DNA of 64,000 nucleotides from UBA6054 sp964522095. Its GTDB lineage: Bacteria; Planctomycetota; Phycisphaerae; Phycisphaerales; UBA1924. Position 1 is the stretch's first letter; each line of letters starts with the position of its first letter. The notes under the pieces were generated by a model. The model did no database searches. It saw only the letters and a program-made list of their open reading frames with translations, and had not been told where the DNA came from. Below, one piece after another: positions 1 through 8,012 of this stretch. The stretch lies in contig CAZFSO010000003.1 of assembly GCA_964522095.1 (NCBI GenBank), positions 1 to 64,000 of the forward strand, in the 5' to 3' direction. The position numbers and the translations under genes are program-made.

Positions 1-881
1 TCGAACTGCCGAGCGGCGAAATCAAGAACGCCAAGAGCGACCAGGAGGCGGCGTCTTGGCAGCAGACCGAGATCCTCATGCGCATCACCGGTCGCACCGA
101 GGGCGAGCACAAGTTCAGAGGTTTCGGCAAGCGGCTCGCGCACCGTCGCTACAGCCACATCGTGCTGCTCGACTACCTGACCAACTCGCAGCCCGAGCCC
201 GTGGCCGCCAGCCCGTTTGACCGCAACCTGCTCCAGTGGCAGGAGAACCCGACCGATCGCACGGCGGCGAACAACATTCCTTATGGTCAGGGTTCCGATC
301 CCAGCACCGTCCAGCAGTACGACGACGTGCAGGGCTGGGTGGACATCGGCGTGACGCAGCGCTGGCCGTTCGCGTCAACCTACCAGACCGTGCCCGCCGC
401 GTGGAACACCGACGGCATCAACAACAGCCCGACGTACATCCCGCACGCCGGCACGCCGCACACGATGATGGGCAATGACAACATCCCGCTTGGCGACCGG
501 CGCTACACCCAGGTGGCGCACCCGGCCGGCAAGGTGCTCCAGTTCGAGGAGTTCGACCGGTTCTCGAACCGCCAGCACCTGTACTTCTTCTACCCCGAAG
601 CGTCGACGAACATCAGTTTCTTCGACGGCTCCGTGCGACGCGAGAACACCTCCGACGCAAACCCGGGCTGGAACCCTGCCCAGCCGGACCAGGACTGGAA
701 GCAGCGGTACATCCCGCTCCACACCTTCCCGCTTCCGAAGACCGGGCTGGGCGAGACCGACGAGTACTGCATGCGGTACCGCTGGACCCGCCACGGCCTG
801 CAGGGCATCGACTTCGGCGCCCGTGAAGTGGGCCGCCCCAGGGACCTCGGCCCCGAGGAACAGGCCGACTGCGGCCCGTGA
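1..881 (+). CDS. Type II secretion/pilin-like pseudopilin, 5' end outside the window
   Basis: The frame is open from base 3 and ends at 881, so the N-terminal methylation motif and helix lie outside the window. The visible 292 residues match the second pseudopilin (1147-2250) along their whole length, including the blocks YSHIVLLDYLTNSQPEP, FEEFDRFSNRQ and an identical ending EEQADCGP. The segment NISFFDGSVRRENT resembles the H-X9-DG type C-terminal motif seen in planctomycete pseudopilins with big extracellular heads. Known for the family: such proteins are cleaved by prepilin peptidase and assembled in the inner membrane and periplasm. The substrate or structure built here is not known. The first in-frame ATG (78) is internal and should not be taken as the start. 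Confidence 0.8.
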   Translation, partial: ELPSGEIKNAKSDQEAASWQQTEILMRITGRTEGEHKFRGFGKRLAHRRYSHIVLLDYLTNSQPEPVAASPFDRNLLQWQENPTDRTAANNIPYGQGSDPSTVQQYDDVQGWVDIGVTQRWPFASTYQTVPAAWNTDGINNSPTYIPHAGTPHTMMGNDNIPLGDRRYTQVAHPAGKVLQFEEFDRFSNRQHLYFFYPEASTNISFFDGSVRRENTSDANPGWNPAQPDQDWKQRYIPLHTFPLPKTGLGETDEYCMRYRWTRHGLQGIDFGAREVGRPRDLGPEEQADCGP

Positions 882-905
882 CCGACCCCCTGCCTTGAAA
901 CCAGC

Positions 906-936
906 ACCGGCCCGACCCACCGTCGTGCCGGTTTTT
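906..936 (+). terminator. Intrinsic terminator of first pseudopilin gene
   Basis: An 11-base stem (906-916 with 922-932, one mismatch) with a 5-base loop is followed by five T residues. It sits 25 bases after the stop codon. The same hairpin recurs after the second pseudopilin gene. Confidence 0.8.
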
Positions 937-960
937 CTTCGCCCAACCCCACGCCCCCCC

Positions 961-989
961 TTGCGGCATCCACGCGGTCCGGGTATAAC
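961..989 (+). promoter_or_regulatory. Putative sigma-70 promoter of second pseudopilin gene
   Basis: TTGCGG at 961-966 and TATAAC at 984-989 are separated by exactly 17 bases. The pair sits just after the upstream terminator and about 155 bases before the start codon, which leaves a leader of roughly 150 bases. It is a motif match only. Confidence 0.45.
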
Positions 990-1146
990 TAAGACTGGTC
1001 TCGGCGTGGCCCCCCCCGCATCCACAAGGGGGAACCGGCGTCGTCAAATCCGCGAACCGGACGGTGGCGTCGTGTGCCGCTCGGTCCATTCGTGCAAGCC
1101 CGCCACTCCTGCAGGCGGCCCGGTGTTGTCCGGACGGAGGTCTCCG

Positions 1147-2250
1147 TTGAAAAAGAACAAGGGTTTCACGCTGATCGAGTTGCTGGTGGTGATCGCCATC
1201 ATCGCGCTGCTGATCGGCATCCTGCTGCCGGCCATCGGCAAGGCGCGGGACACCGCCAAGAACGTGCTGTCCCAGACGCGGATGCGTCAGTTGGGCCAGG
1301 GCGCGTCCAACTACTCCGCGGACAACAAAGATCGCATCTTCTCGTATACGTGGAAGGGCGGCCCGGGAGTCCAGTACATCCTGCCGGACGGCACGCCGAA
1401 GTCTGCTCCCGACGACACCGCCGCCGCGGAGTTGCAGAACACCGAGATCCTTCAGCGGGTCACCGGGCGCACCGAAGGCGAGTTCCGGATCGACAACTTC
1501 AAGGGGCGCTTACCACATCGCCGCTACAGCCACATCGTCCTGCTGGACTATCTGACCAACTCCCAGCCAGAACCGGTCGCCGCCAGCCCGTTCGACCGCA
1601 ACCTCCTCCAGTGGCAGGAAAACCCGACGGACATCACCGCGGCGAACAACATCCCGTACGCGGCCGGGTCTCAGATCCCAAGCCATGTCGACACCCCGAG
1701 CGGATGGACCAAGAACGGCATCCGCCAGCGCTGGCCGTTCGCATCGAGCTACCAGACGGTCCCGGCCGCTTGGAACACCGACGGCATCAATCGCTCGCCG
1801 ACCTACGCGCCTCTGATCGAGACGCCGCACCTCATGTCGGCGCCGGAGGGCACGCCGCTGGGCGGGCGCCGGTACACCCAGGTGGCTCACCCTTCCGGCA
1901 AGGTGCTCCAGTTCGAAGAGTTCGACCGTTTCAGCAACCGCCAGGCGCTGTTCTACTTCTATCCCGAGGCTTCCAGCAACATCACTTTCTTCGACGGCTC
2001 GGTGCGGCGTGAAAACACCGCGGACGCGAATCCCGGCTGGAACCCGATGCAACCGGAAGCCGAGTTCACCCAGATTTACCTCCCGCTCCACACATTCCCC
2101 GACCCCAAGACCGGCCCGGGGGAAAACGACCGCTACTGCACCCGCTATCGCTGGACCCGCTACGGCCTCCAGGGCATCGACTTCGGCGCCCGCGAGGTCG
2201 GACGCCCCCGGGACCTCGGACCGGAAGAACAGGCCGACTGCGGCCCGTGA
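1147..2250 (+). CDS. Type II secretion/pilin-like pseudopilin (complete)
   Basis: This is a 367-residue pseudopilin. It starts at a TTG codon, chosen because GGAGG (1136-1140) lies six bases upstream and because the protein then opens with the classic class III signal KKNKGFTLIELLVV. The processing site falls between Gly and Phe, followed by one hydrophobic helix (to about residue 28). The remaining 340 residues form a large soluble head with the DG-containing motif NITFFDGSVRRENT near the C-terminus, as in planctomycete H-X9-DG pseudopilins. It is a close paralogue of the truncated gene upstream. It has its own promoter and terminator, so it is probably a separate transcript. The long secretin gene at 14208-17702 could be its outer-membrane partner, but nothing in the sequence links them directly. 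Confidence 0.88.
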   Translation: MKKNKGFTLIELLVVIAIIALLIGILLPAIGKARDTAKNVLSQTRMRQLGQGASNYSADNKDRIFSYTWKGGPGVQYILPDGTPKSAPDDTAAAELQNTEILQRVTGRTEGEFRIDNFKGRLPHRRYSHIVLLDYLTNSQPEPVAASPFDRNLLQWQENPTDITAANNIPYAAGSQIPSHVDTPSGWTKNGIRQRWPFASSYQTVPAAWNTDGINRSPTYAPLIETPHLMSAPEGTPLGGRRYTQVAHPSGKVLQFEEFDRFSNRQALFYFYPEASSNITFFDGSVRRENTADANPGWNPMQPEAEFTQIYLPLHTFPDPKTGPGENDRYCTRYRWTRYGLQGIDFGAREVGRPRDLGPEEQADCGP

Positions 2251-2275
2251 CCAACGCCGCCAACCAGCACCCCGC

Positions 2276-2306
2276 ACCGGCCCGACCCACCGTCGGGCCG
2301 GTTTTT
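2276..2306 (+). terminator. Intrinsic terminator of second pseudopilin gene
   Basis: A perfect 11-base stem (2276-2286 with 2292-2302) is followed by a T run. It is a near-identical copy of the hairpin at 906-936, one base different in the right arm. Confidence 0.88.
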
Positions 2307-2330
2307 CGTTGACCGTGCCCGATCCAACCA

Positions 2331-2366
2331 CCCCCGCCCCCCGCCCCCCCGCCCCCCGTCTCCCCC
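2331..2366 (-). other. Dense C-run tract (G-quadruplex-forming on the minus strand)
   Basis: Five runs of five to seven C residues are separated by one to four bases. On the minus strand this reads as five consecutive G runs with very short loops, a textbook G-quadruplex pattern. It lies between two convergent genes, flanked by the terminators at 2276-2306 and 2406-2429. Whether it folds or matters is unknown. Confidence 0.6.
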
Positions 2367-2405
2367 GGCCCTGCCCGCCCATCCATCAGCGTCCAGGTGG
2401 CGCAC

Positions 2406-2429
2406 GAAAAACCGGCCCGATCGGGCCGG
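2406..2429 (-). terminator. Intrinsic terminator of the Clp-like protease gene
   Basis: The perfect palindrome CCGGCCCGATCGGGCCGG (2412-2429) is preceded on the plus strand by an A run. On the minus strand it is therefore a GC-rich hairpin followed by a run of T, 40 bases beyond the stop codon of the minus-strand gene. Confidence 0.85.
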
Positions 2430-2468
2430 CAGGGGGGAGCGGTGGAAGGTGGACGCGGGGGGAGGACC

Positions 2469-3812
2469 TTACGGCCGGCCGCGGAGGCGTCGCTCGCGGC
2501 GGAGGTCGGCCATGCGGGTGCTCAGCCAGTCCTCCCAGAACGGCACGTCGATGGCCTGCTCGAGGGCGTCGGTGATGGCCGCCATCTGGAGGTTCTCGGC
2601 CCGGCGCATCAGCATCTTGTACCGGCCCAGGTGCTTGTTCATGTTCTGGATCGCCGAGCCGTAGCCCGAGGCCGAGTTGCGCGCCTTGGCCGTCTCGGAC
2701 TCGGAGATGAACGACCGGATCGTGGCGATGATCTCGTTGCGCAGGCGCTTGCACTGGTCGTTGGCCTTGCGGGCCATCTCGCCGGTCACGCTGTCGCTGT
2801 GGTCCCACTCGACGAAGTCCTGGGCCTCGGCGAAGGTCGAGATGTCCCGGTTGGAGACCACCGTGACGATGCCGTACTTGCCCGCCTGCTGGTCGGTCAG
2901 CGTCAGGACGCTCTGGGGGCCGTCGATGGTCTCGAAGATCACGCCGGCCGGGGGCTCGGTATCGACCAACTCCCACTTGCCGCCCTTCTGAACGGCGTAC
3001 ACCGCCGACTCGGACAGCATCATCGCCCTGACGAGGTGGGGGGAGTGCCCCTTGGACTCGGCGCTGGCGGCCAGTTTCGCCGCCATGATCGAGGTCATCT
3101 TCAGGTCGACCTCCGCCGAGCCGGTCCCGGTCTGGCGGAACACCACGGCCCCGCCGAAGGTCGCCCCGGGCGCCATGGTGATCGTGTCGCAGTTGAACGC
3201 GGGCCAGATGGTCGCGGAGATGGCGTGCTCGATCAGGGCGTGGTAGCGGAACTTGCCGCTGTACTTGGCCATGACCTCGACGATCTCCTCGGCCGCCCAG
3301 ACCTCGCCCCCGGGCGAGTTCATGCGGAAGACGATGTCCGTCGCCCCCTGCTTGGCGGCCCATTCCAGGCCCTCGGCGATGCTCAGGGGGTAGATGTCCT
3401 GGCCGAAGGTCCCGCTCATCGGGATCTCGACGATCAGGTCGACGCCCTCACGCTTGAGTTTCTTCTCGGCCGTCACGGCCCCGGCGGTCACGGTCCCGCC
3501 GGGCGTCAGCGTCGGCGTGCGGGGCATGTCGGCGGGGGTGTCGGGCGTGGCCGGGGCCTCGTCGGCCGGGGCGTCCTCCCCGATCGTGACCGCCTGGATC
3601 TGGCGCCGGTCGAGGGTCAGGCGGGTGCGGATGCCGCTGATCTCGGTGTCGATCACCACCTCGCGCCGGGTCTGGGAGACGACGGTGCCGTTGTAGACGG
3701 TGCCGTCCCGGAGGACGACCTGATCGCCCAGGGCGGCGGAAACGCCGAACCCGATCGAGCCGGCGGCGACGATGGCCGCAACGGCCGCGCGAGAGAACAG
3801 ACCTGGACGCAT
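2469..3812 (-). CDS. Exported ClpP/SppA/NfeD-class serine protease-like protein
   Basis: This is a 447-residue protein. The start at 3812 is chosen because GGGAGG sits six bases upstream and a signal-like hydrophobic stretch (residues about 8-28) follows; an in-frame ATG 63 bases further up has no such support. A small beta-rich segment (DGTVYNGTVV) comes first, then a low-complexity Pro/Ala linker. A ClpP-crotonase fold follows with the oxyanion motif MNSPGGE and the segment ISATIWPAFNC ending in DTITMAPGATFGG. The serine of ISATIW aligns with the nucleophile of NfeD/SppA proteases. Residues beyond about 300 form an unassigned helical tail. By family it would act on membrane or periplasmic peptides. 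It is divergent from mnmG, and its substrate is unknown. Confidence 0.7.
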   Translation of the reverse strand: MRPGLFSRAAVAAIVAAGSIGFGVSAALGDQVVLRDGTVYNGTVVSQTRREVVIDTEISGIRTRLTLDRRQIQAVTIGEDAPADEAPATPDTPADMPRTPTLTPGGTVTAGAVTAEKKLKREGVDLIVEIPMSGTFGQDIYPLSIAEGLEWAAKQGATDIVFRMNSPGGEVWAAEEIVEVMAKYSGKFRYHALIEHAISATIWPAFNCDTITMAPGATFGGAVVFRQTGTGSAEVDLKMTSIMAAKLAASAESKGHSPHLVRAMMLSESAVYAVQKGGKWELVDTEPPAGVIFETIDGPQSVLTLTDQQAGKYGIVTVVSNRDISTFAEAQDFVEWDHSDSVTGEMARKANDQCKRLRNEIIATIRSFISESETAKARNSASGYGSAIQNMNKHLGRYKMLMRRAENLQMAAITDALEQAIDVPFWEDWLSTRMADLRRERRLRGRP

Positions 3813-3949
3813 CAGAGACCTCCCAAGGGATCGGAAAAGCACCGGCCCGGCGAGCGCGGGCGGCGAAAGTGGCATGAGACCGTTCGCATCATACTGTCCG
3901 CCAGTTCGTGCGCCAAGAAAGCCGGGCCGGAAACGGTAAGATCTTTGGA

Positions 3950-5683
3950 ATGCAGCGGTTTCGCGTCATCGTGGTGGGGGGCGGGCACGCCGGCGCCGAG
4001 GCCGCCTGGGCGGCCGCCAACCGCATCGGCGGGGTGGACACCGTCTGCCTGCTGACCCTGCGCCGGGACGCGGTGGGGGCGATGAGTTGCAACCCCGCCA
4101 TCGGCGGGCTGGCCAAGGGCCAGTTGGTCCGGGAAATCGACGCCCTGGGCGGGCTGATGGGCCTGGCCGCCGACGCGACCGGCATCCAGTTCCGCGTGCT
4201 GAACACCTCCAAGGGCCCGGCCGTCCACGGCCCGCGCTGCCAGTCCGACAAGCAGCGCTACCCCCTGGCGGTCCAGGCGCTGCTGGCGTCACGGCCCGAG
4301 ATCCGGGTCGTCGAGGCGTCGGTCGAGGAACTGCTGGTCGAGGACGCCACGGGCGGCCCCCGCGTCCGCGGCGTGCGGGCCCTCGCCGGCGACGCGGGGG
4401 AACTGACGCTTTGGTCCGAGGCGGTCGTGTTGACCACGGGCACCTTCATGCGCGGGCTGATGCACACCGGCGAGACGAAGACCCCCGGCGGGCGCCACGG
4501 CGAGGCGGCCGCGGTCGGGATCTCCGACGCNNNNNNNNNNNNNNNNNNNNNNNNNNNNNNNNNNNNNNNNNNNNNNNNNNNNNNNNNNNNNNNNNNNNNN
4601 NNNNNNNNNNNNNNNNNNNNNNNNNNNNNNGGCCAGATCCACTCCGTCGGCCCGCGCTACTGCCCCTCGATCGAGGACAAGGTCGTGCGCTTCGCCGAGC
4701 GCGAGACCCACGGCGTGTTCCTCGAGCCCGAGGGGCTCGACACCGAGTGGGTCTACTGCAACGGCATCGCCACCAGCCTGCCGGCCGACGTGCAGGAGAC
4801 CATCGTCCGCACCATGCCCGGCTGCGAGAAGGCCCGGATCCTCCGCTACGGCTACGCCGTCGAGTACGACACCGTGCTGCCCCACCAGATCGACGCGACC
4901 GGCCAGACCCGCCGGGTCGCGGGCCTGTTCTTCGCCGGGCAGATCAACGGCACCAGCGGCTACGAGGAGGCGAGCGCCCAGGGCCTGGTCGCCGGCCTGA
5001 ACGCCGCCCTGCACGCCGAGGGCGCCGAACGCGTGGTGTTCGGTCGCGACGAGGCCTACGTCGGCGTCTTGATGGACGACCTCGTGACCAAGACCCCGAC
5101 CGAGCCGTACCGCATGTTCACGAGCCGGGCCGAGCACCGCCTGCTGCTCCGGTCGGACAACGCCCAGGACCGGCTGACCCCCGTGGCCGAACGCCTGGGC
5201 CTGCTGGCCGGGCACGAACTCGGGCGGGCGCGTCTGGACCTGTTCCGCGGGCGGTCGGCCGGCCTGGTGCGCGGGCGTGCGTTCATGCAGCGGACCCGGG
5301 CCGGCGAGAAGACGCTGTGGGACCGCTGCCGCGAGGCCGCGTTCGGGCCCGAGGAACTCGCGGCGGTCCTGAACACGGCGGGGGAAGCGGCCGAGCCCGG
5401 CGTCGTGCGGACGCTGCACGCCGAGGCCCGCTACGAGCCCTACGTGGAGCGCGAGCGGGCCGAGATCCGTCGCCGGGGCGAGTCCGAGTCCCGGGTTCTC
5501 CCGGCGTGGCTCGACTACGCCGCCATGACCGAGTTGCGGTCCGAGGCGCGCCAGGCGCTGTTGAAGTTCCGCCCGGAAACCCTCGGCCAGGCGTCGCGCC
5601 TGGAGGGCGTCACGCCGGCGGACCTGACGCTGCTGCGGGTGCTGGTCGAGCGGGCGGGCCGGGCGCGGGCGGGGGTTGGTTGA
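3950..5683 (+). CDS. mnmG: tRNA uridine 5-carboxymethylaminomethyl modification enzyme MnmG (interrupted by gap)
   Basis: The protein opens with the FAD-binding signature VVGGGHAGAEAA, followed by MSCNPAIGGLAKG and NTSKGPAVHGPR. After the gap it resumes at VGPRYCPSIEDKV and continues through FAGQINGTSGYEEA and PYRMFTSRAEHRLLLR, all hallmarks of MnmG (GidA). With MnmE it modifies U34 of several tRNAs in the cytoplasm, using FAD and folate. The ATG at 3950 places the Rossmann motif at residue 5, so the longer upstream frame is not used. Bases 4531-4630 are Ns. The region usually carrying the RLKTGTPPR motif is missing. The frame happens to stay open across the 100-N filler. The stop codon lies inside a short intergenic repeat. 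Confidence 0.95.
   Translation: MQRFRVIVVGGGHAGAEAAWAAANRIGGVDTVCLLTLRRDAVGAMSCNPAIGGLAKGQLVREIDALGGLMGLAADATGIQFRVLNTSKGPAVHGPRCQSDKQRYPLAVQALLASRPEIRVVEASVEELLVEDATGGPRVRGVRALAGDAGELTLWSEAVVLTTGTFMRGLMHTGETKTPGGRHGEAAAVGISDXXXXXXXXXXXXXXXXXXXXXXXXXXXXXXXXXXGQIHSVGPRYCPSIEDKVVRFAERETHGVFLEPEGLDTEWVYCNGIATSLPADVQETIVRTMPGCEKARILRYGYAVEYDTVLPHQIDATGQTRRVAGLFFAGQINGTSGYEEASAQGLVAGLNAALHAEGAERVVFGRDEAYVGVLMDDLVTKTPTEPYRMFTSRAEHRLLLRSDNAQDRLTPVAERLGLLAGHELGRARLDLFRGRSAGLVRGRAFMQRTRAGEKTLWDRCREAAFGPEELAAVLNTAGEAAEPGVVRTLHAEARYEPYVERERAEIRRRGESESRVLPAWLDYAAMTELRSEARQALLKFRPETLGQASRLEGVTPADLTLLRVLVERAGRARAGVG
4531..4630. other. Assembly gap (100 N) inside mnmG
   Basis: There are exactly 100 N bases. 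Compared with the usual MnmG layout, the two flanking blocks should be separated by well over 33 residues, so the true missing stretch is probably longer than 100 bases. The filler is likely a fixed-size placeholder. Confidence 0.95.
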
Positions 5684-5735
5684 CGGGCAGGATGCCCGTT
5701 CCACCTGACATGACGGGCAGGATGCCCTTCCCACC
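5681..5735. repeat. Two copies of a 25-base GGGCAGGATGCCC intergenic repeat
   Basis: The unit TGACGGGCAGGATGCCCGTT plus CCACC at 5681-5705 is repeated at 5711-5735 with two changes. Each copy contains the short palindrome GGGCA-GGA-TGCCC. The first copy supplies the TGA stop codon of mnmG. I see no further copies in this window. From memory, similar units recur between genes in related genomes. Confidence 0.75.
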
Positions 5736-5746
5736 GCACGAGCGCG

Positions 5747-6556
5747 TCAGGCCGTGCCGTCGCCGAGCAGGCGGAGTTCGTCGCGCAGGATCGCGGCCAG
5801 TTCGTAGTTCTCCGCCGCGATGGCGGCCTCCAGGCGCTGGCGCAGTTCGGCCTTCTGCGAGAGCGGCAGTTTGGGCACCAGCGCGTCGCGCATCTCGCGC
5901 AGCATGGCGACCTCGCCGGAGGTGTCGAACGCCTCGGCCACGCCGCGGTCGGCGAAGTACTGGCGCAGCGCCTCGATGCCCTGCTCGATCGCGTGGACCG
6001 CGGCCTTGGGCTCGTCGTCCTTGATGGCCAGGCTCGCCAGCGCCCGGGCCCGCATCATCATGATGTACGGGCGGTTGGGCTCCATCGAGCGCCGGTCGTC
6101 GTCGCTCTCGGCGTGCTCGTAGATCAGGTCGAGCACGCGCAGGTTGCGCGAGGTGTCCCGCGCCACGCCCTCGTAGTCCTCGAGCACCAGCAGCGCGATG
6201 TAGCGGTGGTAGTACTGCACCGCCTCCTCGCGCAGCAGCCGGCACTCCTCGGTCGTCAGGACGTGCAGTTCCTCGTCCTCGTCGTCGTCCGGTTCGTCGT
6301 CGGCCCCCTCGGCGGCGGCCTCCAGCGCCTTGGTGGCGTGCAGTTCGTCCAGCCGGGCCTCGTGGTACTCCAGCAGGCTGTCGAAGCCCTGGGGGCGCTG
6401 CCCGTCGGGGCGACCGTCCACGAACATCTGCAGGATGCCCAGGTCGAGGCGGACCTGGATGCGCGGCTCGCCGTCGTTGCCCTGGATCAGCCGGACGTTG
6501 ATCTGCCCCGGCTGGAAGGGCCACTCGTCGAGCAGTTCGGTGATGTCTCGGTCCAA
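5747..6556 (-). CDS. UVR-motif (UvrB/UvrC-type) domain protein
   Basis: This is a 269-residue soluble protein. It starts at a TTG codon, with CGGAG six bases upstream on the minus strand and no better in-frame start. Residues about 1-65 form a conserved beta-rich head (FQPGQINVRLI). An acidic linker DDEPDDDEDEE is next, then a helical middle part, and last a UVR motif, LRQRLEAAIAAENYELAAIL, of the type UvrB and UvrC use to bind each other. The motif also occurs in Clp ATPase adaptors and in many planctomycete proteins of unknown role. It may mediate protein contacts. A role in nucleotide excision repair is possible but not shown. It is convergent with mnmG. Confidence 0.7.
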   Translation of the reverse strand: MDRDITELLDEWPFQPGQINVRLIQGNDGEPRIQVRLDLGILQMFVDGRPDGQRPQGFDSLLEYHEARLDELHATKALEAAAEGADDEPDDDEDEELHVLTTEECRLLREEAVQYYHRYIALLVLEDYEGVARDTSRNLRVLDLIYEHAESDDDRRSMEPNRPYIMMMRARALASLAIKDDEPKAAVHAIEQGIEALRQYFADRGVAEAFDTSGEVAMLREMRDALVPKLPLSQKAELRQRLEAAIAAENYELAAILRDELRLLGDGTA

Positions 6557-6851
6557 TGCAGGCTCCGGTGGGCTGTTCGGACGGAGTATGGGACGCGGGG
6601 CGGCAATATGCCACAGGTTTGGCGGTGTGCCAGCAAAATTCCTCTTGGGCCGATCACATTCTTCACTTTGTCGGCCAGACGGTCCAACCGGCTCAGACCG
6701 CCGCGTGAAAGTCCGCTTAGAATGGCGTTTTTGGCCTCCCTTCAGGGGATTTGGGCTTCCGTCGATGGAACCTTTCGCGTAGACTCACGAACCAGTAGGC
6801 GGCCGGGACAAGCCCGGCCTGGCTCTTTCTAGCGGCGCTCGCCGTGGAAAG

Positions 6852-7826
6852 GTGGGTAGGAAAGTGAGTGAGAGAAGTGTCCAGTCTATGGGTGCGTCAC
6901 CGGGTGGCGTGCGGTCCTCGCTGCAGGTCTATCTGCAGGACATCAACCGGTACCCGCTCCTGACCGCTGAGGAGGAACGGGAACTGGGTTGGGCGATCAT
7001 CAACGACCAGTGCCCGGCGGCACGCGAGCGGATGATCCGGTCCAACCTGCGCCTGGTGGTGTCGATCGCGAAGAACTACAACAACCGCGGCCTGCCGCTG
7101 ACCGACCTCATCGAGGAAGGCAACATCGGCCTGATGCGCGCGGTGGAAGGGTTCGACCCCGCCCAGGGCGCGCGGTTCAGCACCTACGCCAGTTGGTGGA
7201 TCAAGCAGGCCATCAAGCGTGCGCTGATCAACGCCAACCAGCCCATCCACATCCCGGCCTACATGGTCGAGTTGATCTCCAAGTGGAAGATGCACTCGCG
7301 CCGGCTGGAGGCCGAACTCGGCGCCCCGCCCACCATGGAGCAACTCGCCGAGGCGATGGACCTGCCGCTCAAGAAGATCAAGATCATCCGCCGGGCGGTC
7401 AAGGCGTTCCACGCGCCGTCGCAGGCGCCGTCCGACGGCGACGGCGGGCTGATGCAGATGGGCGAACTCATCGCCGACCCGCGCGTCGGCACGCCCGACG
7501 AGCGCACCCTGCACGCCGAGGAACTCGCCATCCTGCGCCGCCTGATGGAGACCATCGACGAGCGCGAGGCCCAGATCCTGCGCCTGCGCTTCGGGCTCGA
7601 CGGGCAGGAGCCGCTGACGCTCAAGGAGATCGCCGCGACGGTGGGCATCTCCCGCGAGCGCGTCCGCCAGATCGTCGAGGAGTCGCTCCAACGCCTCAAC
7701 GAGCGTCTGAACGACGACAAGCCCAGCCGCTTCTTCCGCCGCGAGGACGCCTTCGAGGACCTCGACACCACGCCCGTCGCCGACCGTGTGCCCGGCGTGG
7801 CGGCCACCGCCCGCTCGGCCGGCTGA
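6852..7826 (+). CDS. RNA polymerase sigma-70 factor (group 1/2, RpoD/RpoS-like)
   Basis: The protein has about 320 residues. Region 1.2 is SSLQVYLQDINRYPLL, and region 2 includes NLRLVVSIAKNYNNRGLPL, DLIEEGNIGLMRAVEGFDP and FSTYASWWIKQAIKRA (the -10 recognition part). Region 3 is next, and region 4 has LRLRFGL and the helix-turn-helix TLKEIAATVGISRERVRQI (-35 recognition). There is no long region 1.1, unlike the usual housekeeping factor. It may be the primary sigma of a lineage with short factors, or a secondary one. The start is uncertain: GTG at 6852, GTG at 6864 (GGTAGG just upstream) or ATG at 6888 all precede region 1.2. The 295 bases upstream hold no clear gene. Confidence 0.88.
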   Translation: MGRKVSERSVQSMGASPGGVRSSLQVYLQDINRYPLLTAEEERELGWAIINDQCPAARERMIRSNLRLVVSIAKNYNNRGLPLTDLIEEGNIGLMRAVEGFDPAQGARFSTYASWWIKQAIKRALINANQPIHIPAYMVELISKWKMHSRRLEAELGAPPTMEQLAEAMDLPLKKIKIIRRAVKAFHAPSQAPSDGDGGLMQMGELIADPRVGTPDERTLHAEELAILRRLMETIDEREAQILRLRFGLDGQEPLTLKEIAATVGISRERVRQIVEESLQRLNERLNDDKPSRFFRREDAFEDLDTTPVADRVPGVAATARSAG

Positions 7827-7849
7827 CCGGTCCCGCGACAAGCCCAGCC

Positions 7850-7879
7850 GCCGCCCGCGTCCGTGACGCGGGCGGCTTT
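7850..7879 (+). terminator. Intrinsic terminator of the sigma-factor gene
   Basis: A 10-base perfect stem (7850-7859 with 7867-7876) and a 7-base loop are followed by TTTC. The T run is short, so termination may be partial. Confidence 0.65.
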
Positions 7880-8012
7880 CGTTGCGCTCGCGCTGAGCCG
7901 AACACCGGCTTTCCCGGCCGTGCGTCCCCCCCGGGCGTGCGCGGCCCGTACGATCCAAGCCCGGGCCACCGCCCGGGTCCAAAGCAGGACGCGACCCAGG
8001 AGGCACCCCCCC

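Noticed and set aside
78..881. The ATG at 78 as the start of the first pseudopilin
   Set aside because: The frame is open to the window edge and the residues before the ATG align with the paralogue, so the gene begins outside the window.
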